A stretch of 64,000 bases of DNA from Pararobbsia alpina_A (GTDB lineage Bacteria; Pseudomonadota; Gammaproteobacteria; Burkholderiales; Burkholderiaceae). Below, piece after piece: positions 37,648 to 46,838 of the stretch (positions are counted from its first letter, which is position 1; every line of letters begins with the position of its first letter). The notes beneath the pieces are model-generated. The model saw only the letters and a list, made by a program, of their open reading frames with translations, did not search any database and was not told the origin of the DNA. The DNA lies in NCBI RefSeq assembly GCF_965118125.1, contig NZ_OZ221287.1:1-64000 (forward strand), given 5' to 3'. Both the position numbers and the translations under genes were made by a program.

Positions 37648-38358
37648 CGGACATGCGGATCAAACCATGGAAACCTGATTATCAATAACGCGCGAAGGGT
37701 GATCTGTGCGGCCGCGTACCGAAGGTAAAAGGGGATGACGCTGAAACAACGGCGAGAAAAATCAACCGTGCGTTGCCATACGTGAGGCGGTAAAGAGGTA
37801 TGTGTGTGGGCAGCATCTGGGAAGGGTGCGTTAGCCGCGGCTGTCGGTGTGCAGCGTTCGCCGCCCCTGCCCTCCGCCGGCAGTGCTTTTAGCGCATCAA
37901 ACTCACCCATTCATGGCGTGCTACGTACAACGCGTCACGGACATTGCACAGCTTTGTGCGCCTTCGAACCGACTGCATCCGAGCACGCGCCTAGCATCGG
38001 TTCAGCATCAGGGAACGCCACACTGTGTCATTCCTCCCGCGCTTGCCAATTTAAAGAATCAACAAGCGACCGTCTCGCGGTCGCGGCGACGGGGCCGGTC
38101 GACGCAGAAGTGTTATCACGGATGGTTCGATAGAAACGTGCCCGCCGGTGTACCGCGCCTTCGCGCGCGTTCACACGTCGACGCACGAGAGTAACGGCAC
38201 GACGATGCCGTCACAGACTGCCCGGCCAGCAGGTGCGCGCTTTCTTCAGCGAGCACAGGTGACTCGCACGTCTGTACGAGCCATCGATACAGAACACGGC
38301 ATGCCTGATGCCGGACCGCGCATCCCGCGCCAGGTCCGCACGCAGACGGGAGTCGCCC
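37648..38358. other. Divergent intergenic region of the exopolysaccharide locus
   Basis: 711 bp between the divergently read beta-propeller and GT4 genes. It should hold promoters in both directions. A 7-bp stem (GCGACCG/CGGTCGC, 38066-38084) lies within the leader of the plus-strand gene. No JUMPstart/ops element was found and no gene is supported. Confidence 0.4.
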
Positions 38359-39591
38359 TTGAAAGTTGCCATTGTTCACGACTGGCTGGTCACCTACGCG
38401 GGCGCGGAACGCGTGCTCGAGCAGATCGTCGCGTGCTTTCCGGAGGCTGACCTCTTCAGCGTCGTCGACTTTCTCGAAGACCGTGAATTCATTCAGGGCA
38501 AGCGTGCGAAAACGACGTTCATTCAACGTCTGCCGTTTGCCGCCAAGAAATACCGTGCCTATTTGCCGTTGATGCCGCTCGCCATCGAGCAGCTCGATCT
38601 GTCGGACTATGACCTGATCATTTCGAGCTCGCATGCAGTGGCCAAGGGCGTGATCACGGGCCCGGACCAGATGCACATCAGCTATGTGCATTCGCCGATC
38701 CGTTATGCGTGGGATCTTCAGCACCAATATCTGCGCGAGGCGCGGCTCGAACGCGGTGTGAAGGCATTCCTCGCCCGCGCGATCCTGCATTACGTGCGCA
38801 ACTGGGACACGCGTACCGCCAACGGCGTCGACCATTTCCTCTGCAACTCGCACTTTGTGGCGCGTCGCATTGCGAAGACGTATCGACGCACGGCGACGGT
38901 GCTGCCGCCGCCGGTCGATACGGATGGCTTCACGCTGAAAGCGGACAAAGAGCCGTTCTATTTCACGGCGTCGCGCATGGTGCCGTACAAGCGCATCGAC
39001 CTGATCGTCGAGGCGTTTGCGAAGATGCCGGACCGCAAGCTCGTCGTCGTCGGTGACGGTCCGGAGATGGCGCGCATTCGTGCGATCGCGAATCATGCGC
39101 CGAACGTCGTGCTGCTCGGTTACCAGCCGTTCAATGTGTTGAAAGACCATATGCAACGTGCGCGGGCCTTCGTGTTCGCAGCCGAAGAAGATTTCGGCAT
39201 CGCACCGGTCGAAGCCCAGGCCTGCGGCACGCCGGTGATCGCGTTCGGCAAGGGCGGTGTGCTCGATACGATCCGCGCAAGCGGCGATCGTCCCACGGGT
39301 GTGTTCTTCGACGAGCAGTCGGTCGCGTCGATGGTCGACGCCGTCGGCCGCTTCGAGGCCATGCAAGCCAGCGACCTCACGAGCATTTCGGCTGCGGATT
39401 GCCGCGCACAAGCCGAGCGTTTCGCGCCGAACCTGTTCCGCTCGGCATTCAAGGCGTTCGTCGGCGAGAAGCTCGCAAGCCGCCGTATGCAACTCGAACG
39501 CGCGGCGACCCCGCAACGCGGACTGCGCGAGGCGGATGCGATTCCCGAAACGGCTACCGTGCCGGATGCGATTCCTGATGCGGTGAGTTGA
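38359..39591 (+). CDS. Glycosyltransferase family 4, mannosyltransferase-like
   Basis: A 410-residue GT-B enzyme. The start is a TTG (38359) with GGGAG 7 bases upstream, giving the family N-terminus LKVAIVHDWLVTYAGAERV. ASRMVPYKRIDLIVEAFA (near 215), LLGYQPFNVLKDHM and FAAEEDFGIAPVEAQACGTPVIAFGKGG are characteristic of WbaZ/BceB-neighbour type GT4 enzymes in Burkholderia polysaccharide loci. The C-terminus has a 30-residue Ala/Pro-rich tail. It is the only plus-strand gene of the locus, with its own leader and strong terminator. Confidence 0.88.
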   Translation: MKVAIVHDWLVTYAGAERVLEQIVACFPEADLFSVVDFLEDREFIQGKRAKTTFIQRLPFAAKKYRAYLPLMPLAIEQLDLSDYDLIISSSHAVAKGVITGPDQMHISYVHSPIRYAWDLQHQYLREARLERGVKAFLARAILHYVRNWDTRTANGVDHFLCNSHFVARRIAKTYRRTATVLPPPVDTDGFTLKADKEPFYFTASRMVPYKRIDLIVEAFAKMPDRKLVVVGDGPEMARIRAIANHAPNVVLLGYQPFNVLKDHMQRARAFVFAAEEDFGIAPVEAQACGTPVIAFGKGGVLDTIRASGDRPTGVFFDEQSVASMVDAVGRFEAMQASDLTSISAADCRAQAERFAPNLFRSAFKAFVGEKLASRRMQLERAATPQRGLREADAIPETATVPDAIPDAVS

Positions 39592-39751
39592 GCGCGAGTT
39601 GGGCGGCGATCATTGCCGCCCATCTAAGCCGGAAGCCGACTGAAACAGCGCGACGGCCGAGCTGAGTCGCTTATCCGAAGCGCTGCGTCAGCCAACCCGG
39701 GCGTAGTTCTGCGCAACGCTCGAGAATGGGTCACACATAGCATCAAGTACA

Positions 39752-39788
39752 AAGGGCGCCGTCCATGGATCGGCGCCCTTCCTTTTTT
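39752..39788 (+). terminator. Rho-independent terminator of the plus-strand GT4 gene
   Basis: Perfect 10-bp stem AAGGGCGCCG/CGGCGCCCTT with a 9-nt loop, then CC and six T. Confidence 0.93.
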
Positions 39789-39819
39789 CCTCGACTGCCT
39801 CGACGATTCGCTAAAGATC

Positions 39820-39844
39820 GCCCGCCTGGTCACGCAAGGCGGGC
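39820..39844 (-). terminator. Terminator at the end of the main minus-strand exopolysaccharide operon
   Basis: Stem GCCCGCC/GGCGGGC with an 11-nt loop, 9 bp past the stop of the last GT4 gene, followed on the minus strand by GATCTTT. Confidence 0.65.
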
Positions 39845-39852
39845 ACCTTCTC

Positions 39853-41088
39853 TTACGCGTCCCGGCGAAGCATGCTCGCATCGCGGCGCTGATCCGGCGT
39901 GCTCCGCGTCGACACCTTGTTGCCGAAGGCGCGCACGGCTTCGAGATACACGCGTGCGGTTCGCGCGGCCTTGACCGGTACGTCGAAGCCGGTGCGCGCG
40001 TAGGCGTGACAGGCGTCGGGCGACGGCAGACGCAGATGACCGCGCAGCGCATCGACGATGCCGGCCGCGAGCGCATTCGCGCCGAAGTTCGGCAACACGA
40101 GATCGGGCGACAGACCGGACACCGCCTCAGGCAAACCACCGACCGGCGTGACGAGCACGGGCGTGCCCGCAGCCAGCGACTCGATCGTCGTGAGACCGAA
40201 GCCTTCGAGCGCAACGGTCGGCACGATCGACAGATCGGACGCGCGATACACGAGCGGCAACTGATCGTCTTCGATACGACCGAGCAGACGCACATGATCG
40301 TGAAGGCCGAGCTGGTCGATGCGCGCAGCGAGTTCGTCCTTGAGGTGGCCGCCGCCGACGATCACGAGCAAGGCGTCGGGCACTGCATGACGCACCTGAC
40401 GGAAGCTGTCGATCAGATCTTCGATGCCCATGCGCCGCGCAAGGCGTCGCACAGTCAGCACGATCGGGCGATCGTTCGGCAGGCCCAGTGCTTCGCGCGC
40501 CGCATCGCGTGTCGTGCTGATCGCGAAGCGCGGTACATCCACGCAACCGGGGATCACACGAATCACATCGTCAGGAATCGAAAAGCGCGCTTGCAGCACG
40601 TCGCGAAACGCCGACGACAACACGATGATCCGGGTCGAACGCCGATACACGGCACGCTCGACAATCGTTTTAGCGGCGGCGCCGATCGTTGCGCGCGCAC
40701 TGCGCCGCTCGAGCGAAGCCTCATCGGACCACGGACCCTGGAAGTGCGTGACGAGCGGACGATCGCGATACAGGTCGAGCGACGGCGCGCTATACAGCGC
40801 GAAGTGCGACACGACGACATCGGGCGACCACTCCTGCAAGGTCGAACGCACTGCTCGACGCGCGGCGCGAAGGCGCTCGAGCAGCGGCACATTCGGCGGC
40901 GCGAACGCACGCACGATGCCCTGCGTATCCCTCGCGACCGCGTCCGTCCCGCAGACGAGGCCGCGCACGTCGACGCCCGCGCCCGGCAGCGCTTCGATCA
41001 GGTTCTGATAAATCCGGTCAAGGCCGCCCGGTCGTTCCGGAAACCAATGCAGCCCGAGTTGTAGTGCGGAAATGCGTTGCTCGCTCAT
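39853..41088 (-). CDS. Glycosyltransferase family 4
   Basis: A 411-residue GT-B enzyme. LGLHWFPERPGGLDRIYQNL forms the N-terminal nucleotide-sugar/acceptor side. LTVRRLARRMGIEDLIDSFRQV, RASDLSIVPTVALEGFGLTTIESLAAGTPVLVTPVGG form the catalytic GT4 core with the E-x7-E glutamates. Its ATG shares one base with the TAA of the upstream gene (TAATG), showing translational coupling. It is the last gene of the main unit. Confidence 0.88.
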   Translation of the reverse strand: MSEQRISALQLGLHWFPERPGGLDRIYQNLIEALPGAGVDVRGLVCGTDAVARDTQGIVRAFAPPNVPLLERLRAARRAVRSTLQEWSPDVVVSHFALYSAPSLDLYRDRPLVTHFQGPWSDEASLERRSARATIGAAAKTIVERAVYRRSTRIIVLSSAFRDVLQARFSIPDDVIRVIPGCVDVPRFAISTTRDAAREALGLPNDRPIVLTVRRLARRMGIEDLIDSFRQVRHAVPDALLVIVGGGHLKDELAARIDQLGLHDHVRLLGRIEDDQLPLVYRASDLSIVPTVALEGFGLTTIESLAAGTPVLVTPVGGLPEAVSGLSPDLVLPNFGANALAAGIVDALRGHLRLPSPDACHAYARTGFDVPVKAARTARVYLEAVRAFGNKVSTRSTPDQRRDASMLRRDA

Positions 41089-42302
41089 TAGATGGACCCC
41101 GTATTTCGTTGCGCCGCGTCGGTGTTTCCGGACGGCGTCTCATAGGCAGGCGAGGCGGCAAGGCGCCGGTACAGCGCAAGATAACGCTCGCCCATTGACC
41201 GCCAGCCGAGGTTCAGCGCGCACTCCCGTGCTGCTTGTCCCATCCCGCGCGCACGCACGGGGTCCGCGATCAGCGTGCCGATCGCGGCGGTCAGGCCGTC
41301 TACATCATTGGGGTCGTCAAGGATGACGCCGCTCGCGGCATCGATCACCTCGGCCCCGCCTGCGGTCCTGGCCGTGATCACCGGCAGGCCCGACGACAAC
41401 GCTTCGAGCAACACGAGGCTCATCGCCTCGTAGCGCGAAGGAAAGACAAATGCATCGACCGAGCGCATCAGCGCCGGCATCCGTTTCACCATGCCCAGGA
41501 AATGCACGCGATGGGTCAGCCCGGCTTCGGCGACGCGCGCGGCAAACGGGTTCGTGCCGACAAGATTCGCGGCAACGGCAAGGTGAACGTGGTCAGGCAG
41601 CCGTTCGAGTGCGCTGATCACGGTCTCGAGGTTCTTGCGCGAGATCGTGATGTCGCCCGCGAACATCAGCAGGAAAGGTCGCTGCGGCACATCGACACCA
41701 TCCGCTCCGGGCAAGCCGAAGCTCGCGCGTTCGGACGGACCCGGCTTGAATTCTTCAATATCGACGCCGTTGTGAATCACGTGCATCGAGGACGGATCGA
41801 TATCGTGCTGCGCGACTTCTTCGGCCACCTTGTGCGACACCGGCACGATCACGCGCGAACGCCGGAACGCCCAGCCTTCGAGCCAGGCGTTGATCACGGT
41901 GAACACGGTCTGATAGCTGTCGCGCAGCGAGCGGAACATCCGGTACGGATAGAAACCGGAATTCAAAAAGCCGCGGTGCACGAAGTGCACGGAGTTCACG
42001 TCGGCATGTGTCCACGCCGAGAAGCCGTTGACGTGCACGATATCGAGCTCGTGACGATGCTTCGCGAGCCAGCGTGCCGTGCGTACGGCCACGCTTTGGT
42101 ACTTGAACAGCCGGCCGGGCAAGCGTCCTTCCGGGATCTCGACCCAGCGCACGCGCGGATGATTGACGAGCGAGGGATCGAGTTCGGAGCAGATCAGCGT
42201 GAGTTCGCAGCCGGCGTCGAGCGCGACGCGCGCGAGTTCGAGATTCACGCGTCCCTGGCCGTTGCTGCGAACGAAGGTATGGGTGACGATGCCGATCTTC
42301 AT
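41088..42302 (-). CDS. Glycosyltransferase family 4
   Basis: A 404-residue GT-B enzyme. I start at the ATG at 42302 (MKIGIVTHTFVRSNGQGRVN), preceded by AAGGGG. A longer frame upstream encodes an Asp/Glu/Ala-rich stretch made by GAAGAC repeats and is not part of the fold. The GT4 core is FAGDITISRKNLETVISALE (near 215), VDAFVFPSRYEAMSLVLLEALSSGLPVITARTAGGAEV. It is coupled to the downstream GT4 gene by a TAATG overlap. Confidence 0.88.
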   Translation of the reverse strand: MKIGIVTHTFVRSNGQGRVNLELARVALDAGCELTLICSELDPSLVNHPRVRWVEIPEGRLPGRLFKYQSVAVRTARWLAKHRHELDIVHVNGFSAWTHADVNSVHFVHRGFLNSGFYPYRMFRSLRDSYQTVFTVINAWLEGWAFRRSRVIVPVSHKVAEEVAQHDIDPSSMHVIHNGVDIEEFKPGPSERASFGLPGADGVDVPQRPFLLMFAGDITISRKNLETVISALERLPDHVHLAVAANLVGTNPFAARVAEAGLTHRVHFLGMVKRMPALMRSVDAFVFPSRYEAMSLVLLEALSSGLPVITARTAGGAEVIDAASGVILDDPNDVDGLTAAIGTLIADPVRARGMGQAARECALNLGWRSMGERYLALYRRLAASPAYETPSGNTDAAQRNTGSI

Positions 42303-42378
42303 GTGCGCCCCTTCATCTGCGTCTTCGTCTTCGTCTTCGTCTGCACGCGCGCCATCATGTGCGTCTTCATGGGTGCCT

Positions 42379-44310
42379 TCATGTGCGCTCCACCTGCGTA
42401 GCGAGACCGTGGCGAATCGCACGACGCGCGATCACCGGCATCATGGCGGCGAAATAAAAGAGATTGCCGGCGAGGCCGGTCAGCATGTTCGCGGACGCAA
42501 GCATCAGCAACAGCGCAAAACAGATACCGACCGACGACGCAGCAAACCGGTCGTTGCGTATCGACATCGCACATCGGAACGCGCGGCCGACCATCCAGAA
42601 GATGCCACCGACAAAAAGCAATGTCCCCGGCCAACCGAGCACAAACGGAATTTCCATCAGGCCGCTGTCGAACACGCTATACGCAGAGGCCTGCGAACTC
42701 GAATCGAGCTTGGTCGCGGCGCCGGTCGAGCCGATGCCCTGTCCGGCGAAGTCGGTCAAAGCGGTATCGAGAAACTGTGCGTAGAACTTGCTGCGATCGG
42801 CAAAGCTCGCGTCTTCGCTAATATTGCCGAACGACGACATGCGTTTGAGCACGGGCCCGGAAAACTGATCGATCGACAACAGCGGCAGCGCGAACACCGC
42901 AAGCAGCACGGCGCTGCCGATCAGGCGCATCCGCATGCGCATGCTGAGCGCGGACAACGGGAAGATCAGGCCGACGACCAGCCCACCCCATGCCGTGCGC
43001 ACCGACGAGAACATCAGCGCGAGCAGGATCGCGCACGCTGCGACCGCGCGCACCCGGCCTGCGTCGGCGATCATGTACAACATGCAGGCCATGGCGGTAA
43101 TCGCAAACGGCCCGCTCGAATTCATCGTGCTCGCAACGCGGATGCCGAACGGCACCGGATGGCCTTCGGAATTCATCTGCGAACCGATTAGCCAGAACAC
43201 ATCCCACGGCGGCATGATGACGAACTCGTAGATGCCGTACAGGCCCATGATCAGAGCGCCATAGCGGAACGTCAGCAGCATCACGCGACGCAGCTCGGCA
43301 TAGTCGCGCCAATGAATCAGCACATGGAATGCGACGAGAATCGGCAGGCACCAGTTGGCCATGCCGAAGATCGCGGGCAAAGGGCCCACGCGAATGACGC
43401 CAATGCAGAACGCGTAGAGCACGCCCGCGAGCACCATCATCAGCGGCATCGCGCGACGCTGGGCGAACACGCGGTGATAACGCAGCACGCCGATGCCACC
43501 GAGCGCCGTGACCGCCATCGGCACGACCATGATCGGGCTCATCTGCGTGAACGCGCCGTTGAAGAAGTCGGCAAAGCGCCGCACGCTCGGCGTCAGGAAG
43601 GTGACCCACATGACGAAGGCCAGCCAGTGCACCGGGTGACGGCGGTACAGCACGACCGCGGCGATCAGGGCTGCGGCCGGGTAGAACAGCATGAGCACTT
43701 TGCCCTGATGGGCAAGCACGAGCAGATACGTGAGGCCGAACACGAGCGAGCCCGGCGTCGCGGGATGCGCGAGCAGTTTCGCGACACCGCGCTTGGGTTC
43801 CTCGTCGGGCCAGGCACGCACGACGGCCGGTGCGCGCGTGGAAGCACGCGGAGCAGCGGGCGGCGTTGCGGAGAATCCAGGGGACGCGGCAGATCCGGAC
43901 TTTGCGGAGGCGAAGCGATTCATCGAAGCAGCATCGGCCGCTCTTGCGGCGTCGGGCTTTTCTGCTCGGGTGCCGGGGCGTGCATCGGATCGAGCCGCAG
44001 ACCGCATGTCGGGCCGTGCCTCGGGTCGCGCTGCAGACCCCGTGTCGGGCCGTGCCTCGGGGCGCGCCGCAGACCTCATGCCAGGTCGTGCGTTGGTTCG
44101 AGCATCGGGTCGACCCTCAGGCCGCGCTTCAGCCCGAGCCTCGTTCAACCCGTCATTCAGCTCGTCAGCCAACCCCTCCGCTCGCCCCTCGCCTCGCACG
44201 CCCGGCCGCGTGCCGGGCTTGATGCCCGGCTTTGCGGTCGACGCGTTCACGCGACGCGAGTCGCGTGGTCCGCGCGTTCGACGGCCCCCGTTGTAGCTCA
44301 TGGCCGGCAT
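42379..44310 (-). CDS. wzy: Wzy-type polysaccharide polymerase / O-antigen-ligase-like membrane protein
   Basis: A 643-residue protein in two very different parts. Residues 1 to about 175 are Arg/Ala/Pro/Gly-rich, presumably disordered, and contain three 12-residue repeats (residues 78-113). From about 185 onward there are 10-12 hydrophobic helices with a large periplasmic loop near residues 500-565 (FADRSKFYAQFLDTALTDFAGQGIGSTG), the arrangement of Wzy_C/WaaL-type polymerases. The ATG shares a base with the wzc stop (TAATG). It is predicted to polymerise repeat units in the periplasm. The long charged cytoplasmic tail is unusual for the family. Confidence 0.83.
   Translation of the reverse strand: MPAMSYNGGRRTRGPRDSRRVNASTAKPGIKPGTRPGVRGEGRAEGLADELNDGLNEARAEARPEGRPDARTNARPGMRSAARPEARPDTGSAARPEARPDMRSAARSDARPGTRAEKPDAARAADAASMNRFASAKSGSAASPGFSATPPAAPRASTRAPAVVRAWPDEEPKRGVAKLLAHPATPGSLVFGLTYLLVLAHQGKVLMLFYPAAALIAAVVLYRRHPVHWLAFVMWVTFLTPSVRRFADFFNGAFTQMSPIMVVPMAVTALGGIGVLRYHRVFAQRRAMPLMMVLAGVLYAFCIGVIRVGPLPAIFGMANWCLPILVAFHVLIHWRDYAELRRVMLLTFRYGALIMGLYGIYEFVIMPPWDVFWLIGSQMNSEGHPVPFGIRVASTMNSSGPFAITAMACMLYMIADAGRVRAVAACAILLALMFSSVRTAWGGLVVGLIFPLSALSMRMRMRLIGSAVLLAVFALPLLSIDQFSGPVLKRMSSFGNISEDASFADRSKFYAQFLDTALTDFAGQGIGSTGAATKLDSSSQASAYSVFDSGLMEIPFVLGWPGTLLFVGGIFWMVGRAFRCAMSIRNDRFAASSVGICFALLLMLASANMLTGLAGNLFYFAAMMPVIARRAIRHGLATQVERT
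43972..44079 (-). repeat. Three tandem 36-bp repeats inside wzy
   Basis: Three 36-bp units encode MRSAARPEARPD, TGSAARPEARPD and MRSAARSDARPG. Being a multiple of three, copy changes would keep the frame and only alter the length of the cytoplasmic tail. Confidence 0.85.
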
Positions 44311-46667
44311 TAACGTGGTCCTGAGCCGTACTGATAGGAATACGCATACTCGTATTCATAACCGTGGTGACGACCCCGATTGCCCGGCACGGCATTGAAC
44401 ACACCGCCGAGCACGCGCGCGCCGGCGCGGTCGAGCCGCTTCAGCGATTCCGTGATTTCACGTTCCGTATGCGCACCCGAGCGCAGCACCATGACGGTCG
44501 TGCCGGCCACGTGCGCGATCAGCGAAGCGTCGGTCACGGCCAGCACCGGCGGCGTATCGATGATCACGATGTCATAGCTCGCATCGAGTTCTTCGAGACA
44601 CTGGCGCAGGCGCGGCGTCATCAACAGTTCGGACGGGTTCGGCGGATGGGCGCCGCTACCGATGAAGTGCAGGTTGTGCATACCGGTCGTGACGAGCGCA
44701 TCGACGGGATCGATCTGCCCCGACAGCACTTCCGACAGGCCGATACCACCGCGACGCCCGAAGTAGTCACCAAGGTGGCCGCGACGCAAGTCGGCGTCGA
44801 TCAGCAGCACGCGCTTGCCGGCTTCGGCCATCAGCACGGCGAGATTGACCGCGAGAAAACTCTTGCCGACAGAAGGCGCCGGGCCCGTCAGCGCGACGAC
44901 CTTGTTGGCTGCATCGGCCATGCCGAATTGCAGCGCCGTGCGGAAGTTGCGCAGCGCTTCGACAGTCATGTCATGCGGGAACTGGCGGGCGAGCAGCGGC
45001 AGGCCGACACCGTCACGCGTACGCTCATCCGCGGCACGCACGACAAGACCCCGGTTCTGCGACGGCGGTCCGCCGCCGAGCAACGCGCGAGGCGGGGTCT
45101 TTTCAAGCGCAGCCGAGCCGTCGAAGCGCGCCTGTTCGACGCTGTACGAGATCGAGCCGAAGATTGGCAGATGCATCGTGCGCTCGACCTGGTCGGGGTC
45201 GTCGACACCGCTGAAGAACGTCTGCTTCACGAAGGCAAAGAGGCTGCCGAGGATCAGGCCGAAAATCGCTGCGCCGGCGATGATCAGCGAGCGCTTGGGC
45301 TTGATCGGCGTCGACGGGCGCATCGCCTGGTCGACGACGTGCACGTTACCGATCGTGCCCGCGCGATTGACCGACAGCTCCTGCGACTTGTTCATCAGCT
45401 GCACATAGACTTCTTCCGCGACCTTCGCATTGCGCTCGAGCGCGACTGCGGCTTGCTGGTCGGCCGGCATACCGTTGAAGCGCGCATCGAGGCGGCCCTT
45501 TTCGGCGGCGAGCGTCGCGATCTGATCGTCGATCGAACGGATCACGTCGGACTGTTCGGTGAAACGCGTGAGCAACTGTGTGCGCTGCACGCGCAAGGTC
45601 GCGATCTGCTTTTCGTATTCGATGCCGCTTGTCAGGTACGTCGCCGATTCGGCCGTCGGCTGCATCGAGCCCGCTTTGGCGCGGTACTGCGCGAGCGCGC
45701 TTTCGGCGTTTTCGAGGTCCTGCTTGAATTTGGGTAGTTCGCCGTTGAGGAAGCTCAGCATCTTGCTGGCTTCTTCCTGCTTGCGTGCGAGGTGCTCGGC
45801 GAGGAACGCGGCAGTCACGGCGTTGAGCACGTCGGTGATCATCTGCGGGTCGCTGCCGTCGAGCGAGACTTCGAGCACGCCGCTGTCCTTGCCGCGCTCG
45901 CCCACGCGCAGTGCATCCGACAAGCCTTGCACGGCATTGAGTTCGTTCGACTTGATCACGGTGAACATCGTGCCCGGACGTGCGGCCAGCGTCGTCACGA
46001 GAATCGACACGCCGTTGCCGTGCTCGAGTTCGCCGACGGTGCCGTCGAGCAGCACATGGTCGCCGGGCGCCGACAACTCGTAGCGATCATCGGGCAGTGC
46101 CTTGAGCTGGAGCTTCGCGCCTTCGAGTGCGCGCGGCACGTCGATCGAGCCGACCTTGATCTGCTCGCCGCCCCACGCGTAGGCCTTGAGGCCAAGCCAC
46201 GGCTTAGACACGCCCGTGCCATGCCAGAGCTTGTTCGAGATCTTGCCGAGGAACGGGAAGCTGTTCGGGTAGGCGGCGAAGTCGAGGTCGAACTGGTCGA
46301 CGATGCCGGCCACGAGCGAGCGGCTCTTGAGCAGCTCGATCTGCGCGGCGGTCGACAGCTGGGCGTTCGTCGACGGAGCGCCGCTCGGGCCGGTGAGGCC
46401 CACGACGTTCTGTTCGTTGGGTTCGACCTGAATCAATGCGTCGGCCGAATACGTCGGCGTCTGCATATACGCGTAGACGGTCGCGAGCAGCGTCAGCACG
46501 ACGGTGATCGCGAGAATCCACCAGATCTGGCGGCGCAGGATCGACAGCAGATCGCCGAGCACGAATTCGTCGTCGCCGTCGCGTGCGGCGGCGTATTGCG
46601 TCGACATCGGCGGCATCTGCGGCGGCACGTTCTGCGGCGGCGACGGCAGGAGATAGGGCCTGTTCAC
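44310..46667 (-). CDS. wzc: BY-kinase / polysaccharide co-polymerase Wzc
   Basis: About 785 residues. The N-terminal Wzz domain is anchored by a transmembrane helix (IWWILAITVVLTLLATVYAYM), followed by a long periplasmic coiled coil, a second helix (SLIIAGAAIFGLILGSLFAF) and a cytoplasmic kinase. The kinase has Walker A GPAPSVGKSF, Walker A' LLIDADLRRG and B VIIDTPP. The C-terminus has six tyrosines in a 13-residue cluster (GYEYEYAYSYQYG), the autophosphorylation tail. I prefer the GTG at 46667, with AGAGG 8 bases upstream, over a TTG at 46709. It controls chain length and export with the OPX protein. Confidence 0.92.
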   Translation of the reverse strand: MNRPYLLPSPPQNVPPQMPPMSTQYAAARDGDDEFVLGDLLSILRRQIWWILAITVVLTLLATVYAYMQTPTYSADALIQVEPNEQNVVGLTGPSGAPSTNAQLSTAAQIELLKSRSLVAGIVDQFDLDFAAYPNSFPFLGKISNKLWHGTGVSKPWLGLKAYAWGGEQIKVGSIDVPRALEGAKLQLKALPDDRYELSAPGDHVLLDGTVGELEHGNGVSILVTTLAARPGTMFTVIKSNELNAVQGLSDALRVGERGKDSGVLEVSLDGSDPQMITDVLNAVTAAFLAEHLARKQEEASKMLSFLNGELPKFKQDLENAESALAQYRAKAGSMQPTAESATYLTSGIEYEKQIATLRVQRTQLLTRFTEQSDVIRSIDDQIATLAAEKGRLDARFNGMPADQQAAVALERNAKVAEEVYVQLMNKSQELSVNRAGTIGNVHVVDQAMRPSTPIKPKRSLIIAGAAIFGLILGSLFAFVKQTFFSGVDDPDQVERTMHLPIFGSISYSVEQARFDGSAALEKTPPRALLGGGPPSQNRGLVVRAADERTRDGVGLPLLARQFPHDMTVEALRNFRTALQFGMADAANKVVALTGPAPSVGKSFLAVNLAVLMAEAGKRVLLIDADLRRGHLGDYFGRRGGIGLSEVLSGQIDPVDALVTTGMHNLHFIGSGAHPPNPSELLMTPRLRQCLEELDASYDIVIIDTPPVLAVTDASLIAHVAGTTVMVLRSGAHTEREITESLKRLDRAGARVLGGVFNAVPGNRGRHHGYEYEYAYSYQYGSGPR

Positions 46668-46810
46668 TCTGTTCACCTCTGATTCGACATCCGGTCCAGG
46701 ACTCGTCAAGCGATTCCGTGGGACGGACGATTGCTGCCCACTAGGGCCAGCGCCCCGGCACCGCTCACACCACCTTGTTGCTTCCCCGAAGGTCCTGTGA
46801 GCGGGCTAGC

Positions 46811-46830
46811 GGCCCGCGCTTCCGCGGGCC
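46811..46830 (-). other. GC-rich hairpin between wza and wzc
   Basis: Perfect 8-bp stem GGCCCGCG/CGCGGGCC with a 4-nt loop, right after the wza stop and without a T-tract. More likely an mRNA-stability or processing element than a full terminator, because wzc needs read-through. Confidence 0.5.
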
Positions 46831-46838
46831 GTCCCTCA

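Noticed and set aside
42303..42422. Acidic N-terminal extension of the GT4 protein at 41088-42302
   Set aside because: It is encoded by GAAGAC microsatellite-like repeats upstream of a good ATG with AAGGGG, and is absent from the family.
43972..44079. CRISPR array
   Set aside because: The 36-bp repeats are contiguous without spacers and lie in frame within wzy; no CRISPR array or cas gene was found in the window.
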